DNA of 64,000 bases from Mycobacterium colombiense (GCF_001953985.1 NZ_MBEI01000051.1:186001-250000); one strand, 5' to 3'; counted from the stretch's first letter, positions 50,151-60,019 are shown. Program-made: numbers and translations. Notes: generated from the sequence alone by a model not told the origin.

Positions 50151-50738
50151 ATGACTATCTCCCCTGGCTCTCCTGGAACCCACCCCGTTCCAAGCCTGCT
50201 GCCGCATCTGTGGAAATCCGCTCTGCTGTCGGGAATTCTGTCTCTTGTCCTCGGTGTCCTGGTGCTGGCGTGGCCGGGAATTTCCATCCTGGTCGCCGCC
50301 GTCGCCTTCGGCGTTTATCTATTGATCACCGGCATCGCGCAGGTCGTCTTCGCGTTCTCGCTTCATGTCTCGGCGGGCAGCCGGGTCCTGCTGTTCATCA
50401 GTGGCGCAGCGTCGTTGATCCTCGCGCTGCTGGCGTTCCGTCATTTCGGTCAGGGATACGCAATCCTGCTGCTGGCCATCTGGATTGGCATCGGGTTCAT
50501 CTTCCGCGGTGTCGCCACAACGATTTCGGCCGTCAGTGACCCGCACCTGCCGGGCCGGGGCTGGAACATCTTCGTCGGCGTGATCAGCCTGATCGCCGGC
50601 ATCGTCGTGCTGGCGTCGCCGTTCCAATCCATCGTCACGTTGGCGATCGTGGTCGGCGCGTGGTTCGTGGTCATCGGCGTGTTCGAGATCATTTCGTCGT
50701 TCGGAATTCGCAAGGCCTCCAAAACCCCCGCCGCCTGA
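50151..50738 (+). CDS. HdeD-like membrane protein (Rv1624c type)
   Basis: Protein of 195 aa with six hydrophobic helices in three hairpin-like pairs, each with a short pattern (GILSLVLGVLVLAWP, GVYLLITGIAQVVFA, GAASLILALLAF, IAGIVVLASP, GAWFVVIGVFEIIS). This is the DUF308/HdeD arrangement, a family linked to acid resistance in enterobacteria; the role in mycobacteria is unknown. It is 45 bases after the cyclase stop and just upstream of cydA, the order known from M. tuberculosis. Confidence 0.85.
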   Translation: MTISPGSPGTHPVPSLLPHLWKSALLSGILSLVLGVLVLAWPGISILVAAVAFGVYLLITGIAQVVFAFSLHVSAGSRVLLFISGAASLILALLAFRHFGQGYAILLLAIWIGIGFIFRGVATTISAVSDPHLPGRGWNIFVGVISLIAGIVVLASPFQSIVTLAIVVGAWFVVIGVFEIISSFGIRKASKTPAA

Positions 50739-50826
50739 CAAGGGCGCCGGTAGCGGAGGCGCCGACTCATCTACTACACTCTGTCGTAGCCGTTGATCGG
50801 CCCTCCGCAGTCTCGGGAGATGACAG

Positions 50827-52299
50827 ATGAATGTCGTCGATATTTCGCGGTGGCAGTTCGGTATCACTACCGTCTACCACTTCATCTTCGTGCCGCTCAC
50901 CATCGGGTTGGCGCCGCTGATCGCGATCATGCAGACGGTGTGGGTGGCGACCGGTAACACCGCCTGGTACCGACTGACCAAGTTCTTCGGCAAGCTGTTC
51001 CTGATCAACTTCGCCATCGGTGTGGCGACCGGAATCGTCCAAGAATTTCAGTTCGGGATGAACTGGTCGGAGTACTCGAAGTTCGTCGGCGACATCTTCG
51101 GTGCGCCACTGGCGATGGAGGGGTTGTTCGCCTTCTTCTTCGAGTCCACGTTCATCGGGTTGTGGATCTTCGGCTGGAGCCGGCTGCCGAAGCTGATACA
51201 CCTGGCCTGCATCTGGATCGTCGCGTTCGGCGTCAACGCGTCGGCGTTCTTCATCATCGCGGCGAACTCGTTCATGCAGCACCCGGTCGGCGCGCACTAC
51301 AACCCGGCGACGCGACGCGCCGAGCTGGACGACATCTTCGCCCTGCTGTCCAATAACACTGCCCAAGCGGCGTTTTCACACACCGTGACCGGGGCGCTCC
51401 TGGTTGCGGGCACCTTCGTCGCCGCGGTCAGTGCGTGGTGGATGGTGCGCTCAGGCAGGCAGGGGTCCACCACGCCCGAGGCGCAAACCGATGCCCGCAC
51501 CATGTTTCGTCCGGCGGCCATCCTGGGCTGCGGGGTGGTGCTGCTCGCCACCGTCGGCCTGTTCTTCACCGGTGACCGGCAGGGCAAGCTGATGTTCGTC
51601 CAGCAGCCGATGAAGATGGCGTCGGCGGAAGGGTTGTGCCACACCCAGACCGACCCCGACTTCTCAGTGCTGACGATCGGAACGCACAACAATTGCGGCA
51701 GCGTCGCCGAGGTCATCAAGGTGCACTATGTGCTGCCGTTCCTGGCCGAGGGCAAGTTCAGCGGCGTGACGCTGCGCGGGGTGGACGAGTTGCAGCAGGA
51801 GTATCAGCAGCGCTTCGGACCCGACGACTACCGGCCGAACCTGTTCGTCACCTACTGGTCCTTCCGGGCCATGATCGGATTCCTGGCGATCCCGGTGTTG
51901 TTCGCCCTGACCGTGTTGTGGGTCACCCGCGGCGGGCGAACACCCCAGCGCCGCTGGATGTCCTGGTTCGCCCTGCTCACCATCCCCACGCCGTTTCTGG
52001 CCAACATCTCGGGGTGGGTGTTCACCGAGATGGGCCGCCAACCCTGGGTGGTGGCACCCAATCCCACTGGGGATCAATTGATTCGGATGACTGTCCGCGC
52101 AGGGGTGTCGCATCACGTGCCCGGCATGGTTATCACCTCGCTGGTGACCTTCACCCTCGTCTACGCGGTGCTCGCGGTCCTCTGGTTCTTCCTGCTCAAG
52201 CGGTACACCGTGGAAGGGCCGCTGGAACACGACGCGGAACCCGCTCCCCCACAAGCGCCCAGCGATGACGAGGTCGCACCTCTGTCCTTCGCGTACTGA
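50827..52299 (+). CDS. cydA: Cytochrome bd ubiquinol/menaquinol oxidase subunit I
   Basis: Subunit I of the high-affinity bd terminal oxidase, 490 aa, with about nine membrane helices. The haem ligand His18 lies in the first helix (WQFGITTVYHFIFVPLTIG). The quinol loop and the GRQPW motif (usually GRQPW) mark the functional core, with a haem b595 Glu/His set. The oxidase supports respiration in low oxygen and when the bc1-aa3 route is blocked. ATG with GGGAG ~8 bases upstream. First gene of cydABDC. Rv1623c counterpart. Confidence 0.97.
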   Translation: MNVVDISRWQFGITTVYHFIFVPLTIGLAPLIAIMQTVWVATGNTAWYRLTKFFGKLFLINFAIGVATGIVQEFQFGMNWSEYSKFVGDIFGAPLAMEGLFAFFFESTFIGLWIFGWSRLPKLIHLACIWIVAFGVNASAFFIIAANSFMQHPVGAHYNPATRRAELDDIFALLSNNTAQAAFSHTVTGALLVAGTFVAAVSAWWMVRSGRQGSTTPEAQTDARTMFRPAAILGCGVVLLATVGLFFTGDRQGKLMFVQQPMKMASAEGLCHTQTDPDFSVLTIGTHNNCGSVAEVIKVHYVLPFLAEGKFSGVTLRGVDELQQEYQQRFGPDDYRPNLFVTYWSFRAMIGFLAIPVLFALTVLWVTRGGRTPQRRWMSWFALLTIPTPFLANISGWVFTEMGRQPWVVAPNPTGDQLIRMTVRAGVSHHVPGMVITSLVTFTLVYAVLAVLWFFLLKRYTVEGPLEHDAEPAPPQAPSDDEVAPLSFAY

Positions 52300-52334
52300 C
52301 GAGGGCTGACCCGACGCCGAAAGGAGTTGCGACG

Positions 52335-53375
52335 GTGGGACTGCAGGAAGTGTGGTTCGGCATCATCTTGGTGCTGTTCCTGGGTTTCTTCATCCTCGAG
52401 GGCTTCGACTTCGGCGTGGGCATGCTGATGGAGCCGTTCGCCCGCGTCGGGATCGGCGAACCCGAACCGCTGCGCCGCACGGCGCTCAACACCATCGGAC
52501 CGGTGTGGGACGGCAACGAGGTCTGGCTGATCGTCGGCGGCGCGGCGATGTTCGCCGCGTTCCCCGCCTGGTACGCCACCGTGTTCTCCACGCTGTACCT
52601 GCCGCTGCTGGCGATACTTTTCGGCATGATCGTGCGCGCCGTGGCGATCGAGTGGCGCGGCAAGATCGATGACACCAAATGGCGCGGCTGGGCCGACGCC
52701 GCCATCGCGGCCGGATCCTGGCTGCCGGCCGTTTTGTGGGGCGTCGCGTTCGCCATCCTGGTGCGTGGGCTCCCGGTCGGGGCCGACGGACACATTCACC
52801 TCTCGATCACCGATGTGCTCAACGCCTACACGCTGCTGGGTGGCCTGGCCACCGCCGGACTGTTCTTGTTCTACGGAGCGACATTCGTCGCGTTGAAGAC
52901 CTCCGGCGCCATCCGCGAGGACGCCTACCGGTTCGGCGTCTGGCTATCGCTTCCGGTCACCGGACTGGTTGCGGCATTTGGACTTTGGACGCAGCTGGCT
53001 CATGGCAAAGACTGGACCTGGCTGGTGCTGGCCGTGGCGGTGCTGGCGCAACTGGCGGCGGTGCTGCTGGTGTGGCGTCGCGCATCCGACGGCTGGGCGT
53101 TCACCTGCGTCGCGCTGGTGGTCGCGGCCGTCGTGATCCTGCTCTTCGGCTCGCTGTATCCGAACTTGGTGCCCTCGACGCTGAACAAGCAGTGGAGCCT
53201 GACCATCTACAACGCCTCCTCGACCCACTACACCCTCAAAGTCATGACGTGGGTGACGGCGTTCATGGCCCCGCTGACGGTCATCTACCAAGCCTGGTCG
53301 TATTGGATCTTCCGGCAACGGATCTCGGCCGACCGGATACCCGCGCCGGTCGGACTGGCAAGGCGCCCGTCCTGA
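52335..53375 (+). CDS. cydB: Cytochrome bd oxidase subunit II
   Basis: Subunit II of bd oxidase, 346 aa, eight to nine membrane helices. It begins VWFGIILVLFLGFFILEGFD (GFDFGVG motif) and contains IGPVWDGNEVWLI, the conserved CydB signature. GTG start with AAGGAG upstream, 35 bases after cydA. The likely cydD start overlaps its stop. Rv1622c counterpart. Confidence 0.97.
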   Translation: MGLQEVWFGIILVLFLGFFILEGFDFGVGMLMEPFARVGIGEPEPLRRTALNTIGPVWDGNEVWLIVGGAAMFAAFPAWYATVFSTLYLPLLAILFGMIVRAVAIEWRGKIDDTKWRGWADAAIAAGSWLPAVLWGVAFAILVRGLPVGADGHIHLSITDVLNAYTLLGGLATAGLFLFYGATFVALKTSGAIREDAYRFGVWLSLPVTGLVAAFGLWTQLAHGKDWTWLVLAVAVLAQLAAVLLVWRRASDGWAFTCVALVVAAVVILLFGSLYPNLVPSTLNKQWSLTIYNASSTHYTLKVMTWVTAFMAPLTVIYQAWSYWIFRQRISADRIPAPVGLARRPS

Positions 53376-55048
53376 GCGGTACGGACCGTACCAGCCGCGC
53401 GCCGCTAGACCCGAGACTGTGGCGAGCATCGGCGGCGGTGCGCCGCTACCTGGTCGCCGTGGTGGGCTGCGGCGTGGTGATCTCCGGCTGCGCGATCGGA
53501 TCAGCAATCGTCTTGGCGCGTGTCGTCGCCCGCGTCGTCGGCGAGCCCGCCCGGGGCCTGCACGTCTGGCTGGGTCCGCTGTCAATTCTGTTGGCGCTCT
53601 GGGTGGTCCGCGCGGCGACGCATTGGCTTCAGGCCCGGCTGGGGCAGCGGGGAGCCAGCGCGGTCATCGCCGATCTGTCCGGCCAGGTGCTCGCCGCGGT
53701 GACCGCCAGGCAACCCAGCGAATTGGCGACGGAGCGCGACACCGCCGCGGTCGTCGTCACCCGCGGGCTCGATGGCTTGCGCCCCTACTTCACCGGCTAC
53801 CTGCCGACGTTGATGCTCGCCGCGATCCTGACCCCGGCTACCGTCGCCGTGGTCGCGTCCTACGACCTGAAATCCGCGGTGGTCGTGGCGATCACGCTGC
53901 CCCTGATACCGATCTTCATGGTGCTGATCGGGCTGGCGACTGCCGACCGGTCGGCCGCGGCGCTGGCCGCGATGACCACGCTGCAGGCCCGGTTGCTGGA
54001 CCTGATCGCCGGCATCCCCACCCTGCGCGCGCTGGGCCGCAGCTCGGGACCCGAACACCGCATCGCCGAACTGGCTGCGGCGCACCGCCGCTCGGCCATG
54101 GCGACGTTGCGGATCGCGTTTCTGTCGGCCCTGGTGCTGGAGCTGCTGGCCACGCTCGGGGTGGCGCTGATCGCCGTCGGAATAGGCCTTCGACTGGTGT
54201 TCGGCGAGATGACCCTGACCACGGGTTTGACCGTCCTGTTGCTGGCGCCGGACGTGTACTGGCCGCTGCGCCGCATCGGCGTGGAATTCCATGCCGCGCA
54301 AGACGGCAGGGCCGCTGCCGGCGCCGCGTTCGCCCTCATCGGCGAGCCGACCGCGTCGACGGCCGGGACTCAGACGGTCACCGGGCGCGGCGCGCGGATT
54401 CGCCTCGACCATCTGGCCGTGGACGGCCGCGACGGCCGGGCGCCGCACGATCTGAGCGCGGTCATCGAACCCGGCTCGGTGACCGTGCTGACCGGGCGCA
54501 ACGGTGCCGGCAAGAGCACCACCCTGCAGGCAATCGCCGGCATCAGCGTGCCCTCGTCGGGCCGCGTCGTGGTGGACGGTGTCGACGTCGCCGACCTGGA
54601 GCCGGCCGGCTGGTGGGCGCAGCTGTCCTGGCTCCCCCAACGACCGGTGCTGGTGCCGGGCACCGTCGAGGACAACCTGAAGCTGCTCGGAGATCTTCAC
54701 GACACCGAAAAGGCCTGTGCCGATTCCGGATTCGACGCAGTGCTGGCCGAGCTGCCAAACGGTGGCGGCACCCTGCTCGGGCGCGGCGGTGTCGGGCTGT
54801 CGTTGGGGCAGCGGCAACGGCTGGGTCTGGCCCGTGCGCTGGGCTCGACGGCCGCCGTGCTGTTGCTCGACGAACCGACCGCACACCTGGACGCGGCCAC
54901 CGAGGACCGCGTCTTGCGGGCCATCGTCGAGCGGGCCCGGGCCGGTGCGACCGTGATCGTCGTCGGCCACCGTGCGCCGGTGGTGGCCATCGGCGACCGG
55001 GTCATCGAAGTCGTCGCCGACCAGGGGGTGCGTTATGCCCCGGCGTGA
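53372..55048 (+). CDS. cydD: ABC exporter CydD, required for cytochrome bd assembly
   Basis: Half of the heterodimeric CydDC thiol/haem-linked exporter. Membrane domain (~20-310, six helices) followed by an ABC domain: Walker A GRNGAGKST, signature LSLGQRQRLGLA (LSLGQ instead of LSGGQ), Walker B LLLDEPTAHLD. The conserved actinobacterial N-terminus APLDPRLWR lies upstream of the first GTG (53438). The start is therefore placed at CTG 53372, inside the cydB stop (CTGA), with AAGG upstream; TTG 53304 is another option. From here 558 aa. Rv1621c counterpart. Confidence 0.88.
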   Translation: MSGTDRTSRAPLDPRLWRASAAVRRYLVAVVGCGVVISGCAIGSAIVLARVVARVVGEPARGLHVWLGPLSILLALWVVRAATHWLQARLGQRGASAVIADLSGQVLAAVTARQPSELATERDTAAVVVTRGLDGLRPYFTGYLPTLMLAAILTPATVAVVASYDLKSAVVVAITLPLIPIFMVLIGLATADRSAAALAAMTTLQARLLDLIAGIPTLRALGRSSGPEHRIAELAAAHRRSAMATLRIAFLSALVLELLATLGVALIAVGIGLRLVFGEMTLTTGLTVLLLAPDVYWPLRRIGVEFHAAQDGRAAAGAAFALIGEPTASTAGTQTVTGRGARIRLDHLAVDGRDGRAPHDLSAVIEPGSVTVLTGRNGAGKSTTLQAIAGISVPSSGRVVVDGVDVADLEPAGWWAQLSWLPQRPVLVPGTVEDNLKLLGDLHDTEKACADSGFDAVLAELPNGGGTLLGRGGVGLSLGQRQRLGLARALGSTAAVLLLDEPTAHLDAATEDRVLRAIVERARAGATVIVVGHRAPVVAIGDRVIEVVADQGVRYAPA

Positions 55049-56696
55049 TCCGCTCATGGACGCTTGGACACTGCTGCGCCCTCGGCTGCCCAGGGTCCTG
55101 GCGGCGATTGCGCTCGGGGTGCTCTCGCTGGGCAGTGCGCTGGCCCTGGCCGGTGTCTCGGCATGGCTGATCACGCGGGCCTGGCAGATGCCGCCTGTGC
55201 TGGACCTGTCGGTGGCGGCGGTCGCGGTTCGGATGTTCGCGATCTCGCGCGGCGTGTTGCACTACTGCGAGCGACTGGCCACCCACGACACGGCCTTGCG
55301 CGCGGCCGGCACCGCGCGGGTGGAGATTTACCGGCGGCTGGCGCGCGGACCGGCGGTGGCCGCCGTCCGGCTGCACAGCGGTGAGTTGGTGGCGCGGGTG
55401 GGCACTGACGTCGACGAGCTGGCCAACGTGGTGGTGCGCGCCCTGGTGCCGACCGGGGTCGCGGTGGTGCTGGCGCTGGCGGCAACCGCGGTCGTCGCGG
55501 CCATTTCGCCGGCGGCGGCCGTGGTGCTGGCCGTCTGCCTGCTGATCGCCGGCTTGGTCGCGCCCCGGATCGCCGGCCGGGCCGCTGCAGCCCAGGAAGA
55601 TGTTGCGCGCCAGCATCATTCCGAACGCGACACGTCCGCGATGGTCGCCCTCGAGCATGCCCCTGAGCTTCGGGTCGCCGGCCTGCTACCCGATGTCATC
55701 GCCGAATCGCAACGCCGGCAACGCGCCTGGGGCGATGCCCTGGACGCCGCCGCGAAACCGGCGGCCATCGCCGAGGCGATGCCGACCGCGGCGATCGGGG
55801 CGAGCGTGCTGGGCGCGGTGGTGTGCGGGATCGGATTGGCGCACGCGGTCGCGCCCACCACGCTGGCCGTGCTGATGCTGCTGCCGCTGTCCGCCTTTGA
55901 GGCGATGACGCCGTTACCGGCCGCTGCGGTGCAATTGACGCGGTCGCGGATCGCCGCGCGCCGCCTGCTCGAACTGTCCCCGCCCGGGCCCGAGATCGCG
56001 ACGGCGAGCGCGCCCACACCGGTCGGCACCGGACGGTTGTCGGCCGACGTGCGTTCCGGTCATGACGGCGCGGCACGCTCGACCCGGGTAGCGGTGGATC
56101 TGCCGCCGGGTGCGCGGCTGGCCGTCACCGGCGCCAGCGGTTCCGGCAAGACGACACTATTGATGACGCTCGCGGGGCTGCTGGCGCCCTTGGACGGGCG
56201 GGTGACGCTGGACGGTACCGCGGTGAACGAGTTCGGCGAGGCCGACTTGCGCAGCGCGATCGGGTTTTTCGCCGAGGACGCCCATATCTTCGCCACCACC
56301 ATCCGCGACAACCTGTTGGTCGCCCGCGGAAACTGCCCCGACGACGAATTGACGGCAGCACTGGACGCGGTCGGCCTGAGCGCCTGGCTCGCCGGTCTGC
56401 CCGACGGCTTGTCCACGCTGCTCACCGGTGGGGCGCAAGCCCTTTCGGCCGGCCAGCGCCGACGGCTATTGCTGGCCCGGGCGATGATATCGCCCACGCG
56501 AATCGTGCTGCTCGACGAGCCCACCGAACACCTCGATGTCACCGACGCCGAACAGATTCTCCGCGACCTGTTGGCCCCGGATTCGCGGTTGATGTCCGCA
56601 CAGCGGACGGTGGTGGTGGCGACTCACCACCTGCCCGAGGGGCTGGGCTGTCCGCAACTACGCGTGAATGACGAGGTGACGCAGGAGATCGTCTAG
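55035..56696 (+). CDS. cydC: ABC exporter CydC, required for cytochrome bd assembly
   Basis: Partner of CydD, 553 aa. Six membrane helices (~15-310) and an ABC domain: Walker A GASGSGKTTLL, Q-loop region FFAEDAHIFATTIRDNLL, signature LSAGQRRRLLLARA, Walker B IVLLDEPTEHLD. Both halves have variant signatures (LSLGQ and LSAGQ). ATG overlaps the cydD end by 14 bases, with GGGGG 5' of it. The last 39 bases are overlapped by the end of the gene on the other strand. Rv1620c counterpart. Confidence 0.95.
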   Translation: MPRRDPLMDAWTLLRPRLPRVLAAIALGVLSLGSALALAGVSAWLITRAWQMPPVLDLSVAAVAVRMFAISRGVLHYCERLATHDTALRAAGTARVEIYRRLARGPAVAAVRLHSGELVARVGTDVDELANVVVRALVPTGVAVVLALAATAVVAAISPAAAVVLAVCLLIAGLVAPRIAGRAAAAQEDVARQHHSERDTSAMVALEHAPELRVAGLLPDVIAESQRRQRAWGDALDAAAKPAAIAEAMPTAAIGASVLGAVVCGIGLAHAVAPTTLAVLMLLPLSAFEAMTPLPAAAVQLTRSRIAARRLLELSPPGPEIATASAPTPVGTGRLSADVRSGHDGAARSTRVAVDLPPGARLAVTGASGSGKTTLLMTLAGLLAPLDGRVTLDGTAVNEFGEADLRSAIGFFAEDAHIFATTIRDNLLVARGNCPDDELTAALDAVGLSAWLAGLPDGLSTLLTGGAQALSAGQRRRLLLARAMISPTRIVLLDEPTEHLDVTDAEQILRDLLAPDSRLMSAQRTVVVATHHLPEGLGCPQLRVNDEVTQEIV

Positions 56697-57401
56697 CGTC
56701 TGCACGCCGACGTTCGCGTCCCGCAGCCGCGGCGGTAGGCGTCCCCAGAGGACCAGGGGGAGCTCGTGGCGCTCGAGCTCGATCAACGCGCCGTCGCCGG
56801 CTGGACGCGCCGACCCGCCCGGCGTCACAACCACGTCGGGCCTTCCCGCGCACCGCAGCACGAGCGGCCGCGAAAGTACGTTGCCGTCACGCCAGCGCCG
56901 CGATTCCGTCATCGCGGGCAAGGCGTCGAACGCAGCGAGTGCGTGGGTGACCATCGCCGGGTCTGCGAGCAACCGGATGCTGGTGGCGTCGTCGCCCACC
57001 AGATCCCACCGATGCAACACCGCTTCGCTGTGGCTGTGCATGCGGAGGCGGTCGGCGGTCATCGTCCATCCGGTGTACACGATCGTGTCGCCATCGCCGA
57101 GTGCGGCGACCTTCGATTCGAAGCGAACAGCGTGTTCCAGCAGGCATTCTCGCAGCAGCTCATCGGGCATCGCCCGAAACGGCGGCTCCCGCACTTCCCA
57201 CGAGCGTGTGGCCCGGGTCGGCTTGCCGGCCAGGTGTTCGTCGATGAGGTCGGCACGTTCCTGCGCGGCCGCCGTGACGTGCGCGGTGAGGTCGTGGGCG
57301 CTCCAGCCCGGGCACCAGGTTGGCGCGGTCGGGTGCAATCGGGACAGGCTCGAAACGAACGCGCACATGGCTTCGTCGCGCAAGCTCAGGGTTTGTGTCA
57401 T
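56658..57401 (-). CDS. Maleylpyruvate isomerase / DinB-like mycothiol-dependent protein
   Basis: Protein of 247 aa of the MDMPI_N/DinB superfamily. A four-helix bundle has metal ligands expected in WSAHDLTAHVTAAAQERADL (His residues at ~35-41) and in LRMHSHSEAVLHRWDL (~120-135). A C-terminal beta domain (~175-245) follows, as in the mycothiol-dependent maleylpyruvate isomerase family. Precise reaction unknown; a mycothiol transferase role is likely. Its end overlaps cydC by 39 bases tail to tail. Not part of the M. tuberculosis order as remembered. Confidence 0.8.
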   Translation of the reverse strand: MTQTLSLRDEAMCAFVSSLSRLHPTAPTWCPGWSAHDLTAHVTAAAQERADLIDEHLAGKPTRATRSWEVREPPFRAMPDELLRECLLEHAVRFESKVAALGDGDTIVYTGWTMTADRLRMHSHSEAVLHRWDLVGDDATSIRLLADPAMVTHALAAFDALPAMTESRRWRDGNVLSRPLVLRCAGRPDVVVTPGGSARPAGDGALIELERHELPLVLWGRLPPRLRDANVGVQTLDDLLRHLVIHA

Positions 57402-57533
57402 GGCGCTGCGAACTCCCCGCCGATGCCCGTCCGTCGTTGTGTTCGGTCCCTACTAAACCGCCCGGCATCGACCGACGCTGGCCGTTTTTCGACACCACAG
57501 TCGGCCGTTGCCGGCAGTGAAGGTCGTGAGCGC

Positions 57534-58934
57534 TCAGAGGTGTCGCCGGCGCGGCATGAACTCCAGCGACAGCAGCACGAACAGTAGCGGGACGATCTGC
57601 GTCAGGGAGATCAGCGCGTAGCGCCGGGCGTCCAGCGCGTGCCACTTGCGCACATACCGGTACAACGACTCGAGGGCGATCAACGGATCGAGAATGTGGA
57701 TCAACCGGTAGAAGACGCGCTGCGTCCAGCCGCGGTTCTTGTCGTCGAAAATCTCCGGGAACGCGGCGAAGGCAAGCGATACCCGCTGCGCGCCGGTCTC
57801 TTTGCCGGCCATGATCATGTCGACGCTCAGCCGCTCGTCGAGGCCGTTGGGTGCGCTGCGCCGGCGCCACGGCACGTCGAGGGTGATGTCGCGGCCCTCG
57901 CCGGCCGTGGCGTACCGGTGGAATGCCTGCACGGTGCCCCCTTTGTCCCGGGCGATGATGAGCTGAATTCCCGGGAAACGGCCCTCGAGCACCCCGTCGA
58001 GGTTCATGTGAAACCCGCGATCGGCGTGGGCCCCCTTTGACGACTCGCGCACCACCTCGGTCAGCTCGGCCAGCAGCTTGTCGTCGAGCTCCTGCTCCGA
58101 CACGATTTCTGTTGTCACACCGCAATTGTGGGTGCGCTTCACCGCCTGACGCAGGTTGCGGAATTTGCGGCCCACCATGTCGAAGCCGGACACGTCGACC
58201 ACCACATCGCGGCCAATCGGTATGGGCCGCAACGATTGTCCCAATACCGTCGAATCGGTCCACAGGCCCAGCCGCCGCTCGCCGCACCCCACCACGGCGA
58301 TGCGCCATCCGTGGGCGTGGCAGGTGGCGACGAAATCCGCGACCAGTTCCGGGAAGTGGGCCTCGTCGCCGATCGGGTCACCGCTGACCACGGCGATTCC
58401 CATCCGCGTCCGGTAGGCCAGCGCCGCAGTGCCGTCGGCGGTGAAGTGATAGCTCTTGCCGGTCTGCATGGTGAACGGCGCGAGCGCATCGCCGCCGGTC
58501 GCGTTGACCAGCTTCCACACGCGCGGCAGGTCGCCGGGCCGCGGAAACGACGTCGTCGGCCACATCAACACCATGCCCGAGCTGGCGATCACCAGGTCAC
58601 CGAGCAAATCGAAAGACAGCACGTGCAGGCAGAGCCCCGCCAGCACGAAAAAGGCGGCGGCAATGGCGTGCATTGTCGTCACAGGCCGACCGAGGAAGAT
58701 GCCGCGAGCCATCCAGGCCACCGCCACCAGCACGGTCAGCGACCAGGCCAACCGGTCGGTGTAGTCCCAGCTCGGATGGCTATGGTGCCGAGCGAGGATC
58801 TCGATGAGCCAGCATGCCGCGCCGAACAGCGCCAACGCGCCGATCAAGCGGGCCGCGAGCGAATCGACCGACACGACAACGCGTTCGCGCGCGCGGGGTC
58901 TTGCTACCGTGACGTCCACCACTGGCCCGTTCAC
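57534..58934 (-). CDS. DUF2156 membrane protein related to LysX N-terminal half (Rv1619 type)
   Basis: Protein of 466 aa. Three to four N-terminal membrane helices (~30-130) precede a DUF2156 (phosphatidylglycerol lysyltransferase C-terminal-like) double GNAT domain (~150-420). Parallels to LysX include ALAYRTRMGIAVVSGDPIGD, GRKFRNLRQAVKR and SVDMIMAGKE...RVSLAFAAF. No tRNA synthetase domain. The exact donor is unknown. The GTG at 58934 has GGGAGG 6 bases upstream; a GTG at 58958 would add eight residues without a ribosome site. Rv1619 counterpart. Confidence 0.85.
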   Translation of the reverse strand: MNGPVVDVTVARPRARERVVVSVDSLAARLIGALALFGAACWLIEILARHHSHPSWDYTDRLAWSLTVLVAVAWMARGIFLGRPVTTMHAIAAAFFVLAGLCLHVLSFDLLGDLVIASSGMVLMWPTTSFPRPGDLPRVWKLVNATGGDALAPFTMQTGKSYHFTADGTAALAYRTRMGIAVVSGDPIGDEAHFPELVADFVATCHAHGWRIAVVGCGERRLGLWTDSTVLGQSLRPIPIGRDVVVDVSGFDMVGRKFRNLRQAVKRTHNCGVTTEIVSEQELDDKLLAELTEVVRESSKGAHADRGFHMNLDGVLEGRFPGIQLIIARDKGGTVQAFHRYATAGEGRDITLDVPWRRRSAPNGLDERLSVDMIMAGKETGAQRVSLAFAAFPEIFDDKNRGWTQRVFYRLIHILDPLIALESLYRYVRKWHALDARRYALISLTQIVPLLFVLLSLEFMPRRRHL

Positions 58935-59078
58935 AATCACCTCCCGATGCGCTGACACCAGCTGGGCGGGTTGATTACCGCCTCTGCACCGAATACCCGA
59001 CTAGGTCAAAGCTACGCCGGATCAGAACCGTTGAGGGCCCGAATTCGCGCGGAGATTCCGTAGCTATTAGGTCACGTT

Positions 59079-60005
59079 TTACCGGCCGGAAGATGGGAAG
59101 TATTTCAGCACGCCTTCTTGCACCACCGTGGCGAGCGGTTGCCCGGATCGGTCGAAGAAGTGCCCGGTGCCCAGTCCCCGCGAATCGGCCGCCACCGGCG
59201 ACGATGTGGAGTACAACACCCAGTCGTTGAAGTTGACCTGCCGGTGAAACCAAATGGAATGATTGGCCGAGGCGGCAAATATGCGGTCGAATCCCCAGGA
59301 AAGCCCGTGCGTGGTGATAACCGAGTCCAACACCGTGGTGTCCGACGAATACACCATTGTTGCCGTGTGCAATACGGGGTCGTCGGGAACTTCTCCCAAA
59401 GCCTTGACCCAGACCCTGTTGTGCGGGAGCCGATCGCCCTTGGTGCGCATCACCCAGGCCGGGTCGTTGGTGTAGCGCCATTCGATGGGCTGCAGGGCGT
59501 TGACGAAGTGCGGAACGGTTTCTTCGTAGCCACGCAGGAGTTCACCGATCGTGGGCTGCGTGTGCGGCTCGGCCACCGCCGGCGGCTCGATGCCGTGTTC
59601 CAGGCCGCGGCCGCCGGCCATGTAGGAGACCAGGGCCGTGGACAGGAGCGTGCCATCTTGCATCGCATCGACGCGCCGATTGGCGAAGCGGCGCTCGTCG
59701 CGCAGCCGCGTCACGCGGAATTCGATGTCCTTGGCGGTGTCTCCCCCGTTGATGAAGTGCACGGAGAGCGCGCCCGGCGGCAGGTCGTCGCGAACCAGGC
59801 TGCGACTGCTCGCGACGAACGACTGCGACATGAGCTGACCGCCGAAGGTCCGCATGGGGTTCTTGCTGGGATGCGAGCCGATGAACAGGTCGTCGTCGGC
59901 GCGGTGGAGGTCGAGTGTCGCCAGCAGCTCCGCGAAGTCCGGATGGGTCTGTGTCGCGGCTTCGCCAACCGCATTCGGCTCTTGAGACTCACAGCCCGCC
60001 GGCAC
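59079..60005 (-). CDS. tesB1: Acyl-CoA thioesterase II
   Basis: Tandem hot-dog thioesterase of 308 aa that hydrolyses acyl-CoAs. The first hot-dog (~20-140, FGGQLMSQSFVAS) and second (~175-305) are both present. The C-terminal half holds the catalytic signatures HSIWFHRQVNFNDW and VAADSRGLGTGHFFDRSGQ, with Asp, Ser/Thr and Gln positions of the TesB active site. Start GTG 14 bases upstream-adjacent to pykA's stop (60020), so it is probably co-transcribed with pykA. Rv1618 counterpart. Confidence 0.93.
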   Translation of the reverse strand: MPAGCESQEPNAVGEAATQTHPDFAELLATLDLHRADDDLFIGSHPSKNPMRTFGGQLMSQSFVASSRSLVRDDLPPGALSVHFINGGDTAKDIEFRVTRLRDERRFANRRVDAMQDGTLLSTALVSYMAGGRGLEHGIEPPAVAEPHTQPTIGELLRGYEETVPHFVNALQPIEWRYTNDPAWVMRTKGDRLPHNRVWVKALGEVPDDPVLHTATMVYSSDTTVLDSVITTHGLSWGFDRIFAASANHSIWFHRQVNFNDWVLYSTSSPVAADSRGLGTGHFFDRSGQPLATVVQEGVLKYFPSSGR

Positions 60006-60019
60006 ACGCTCTCCTCTAG

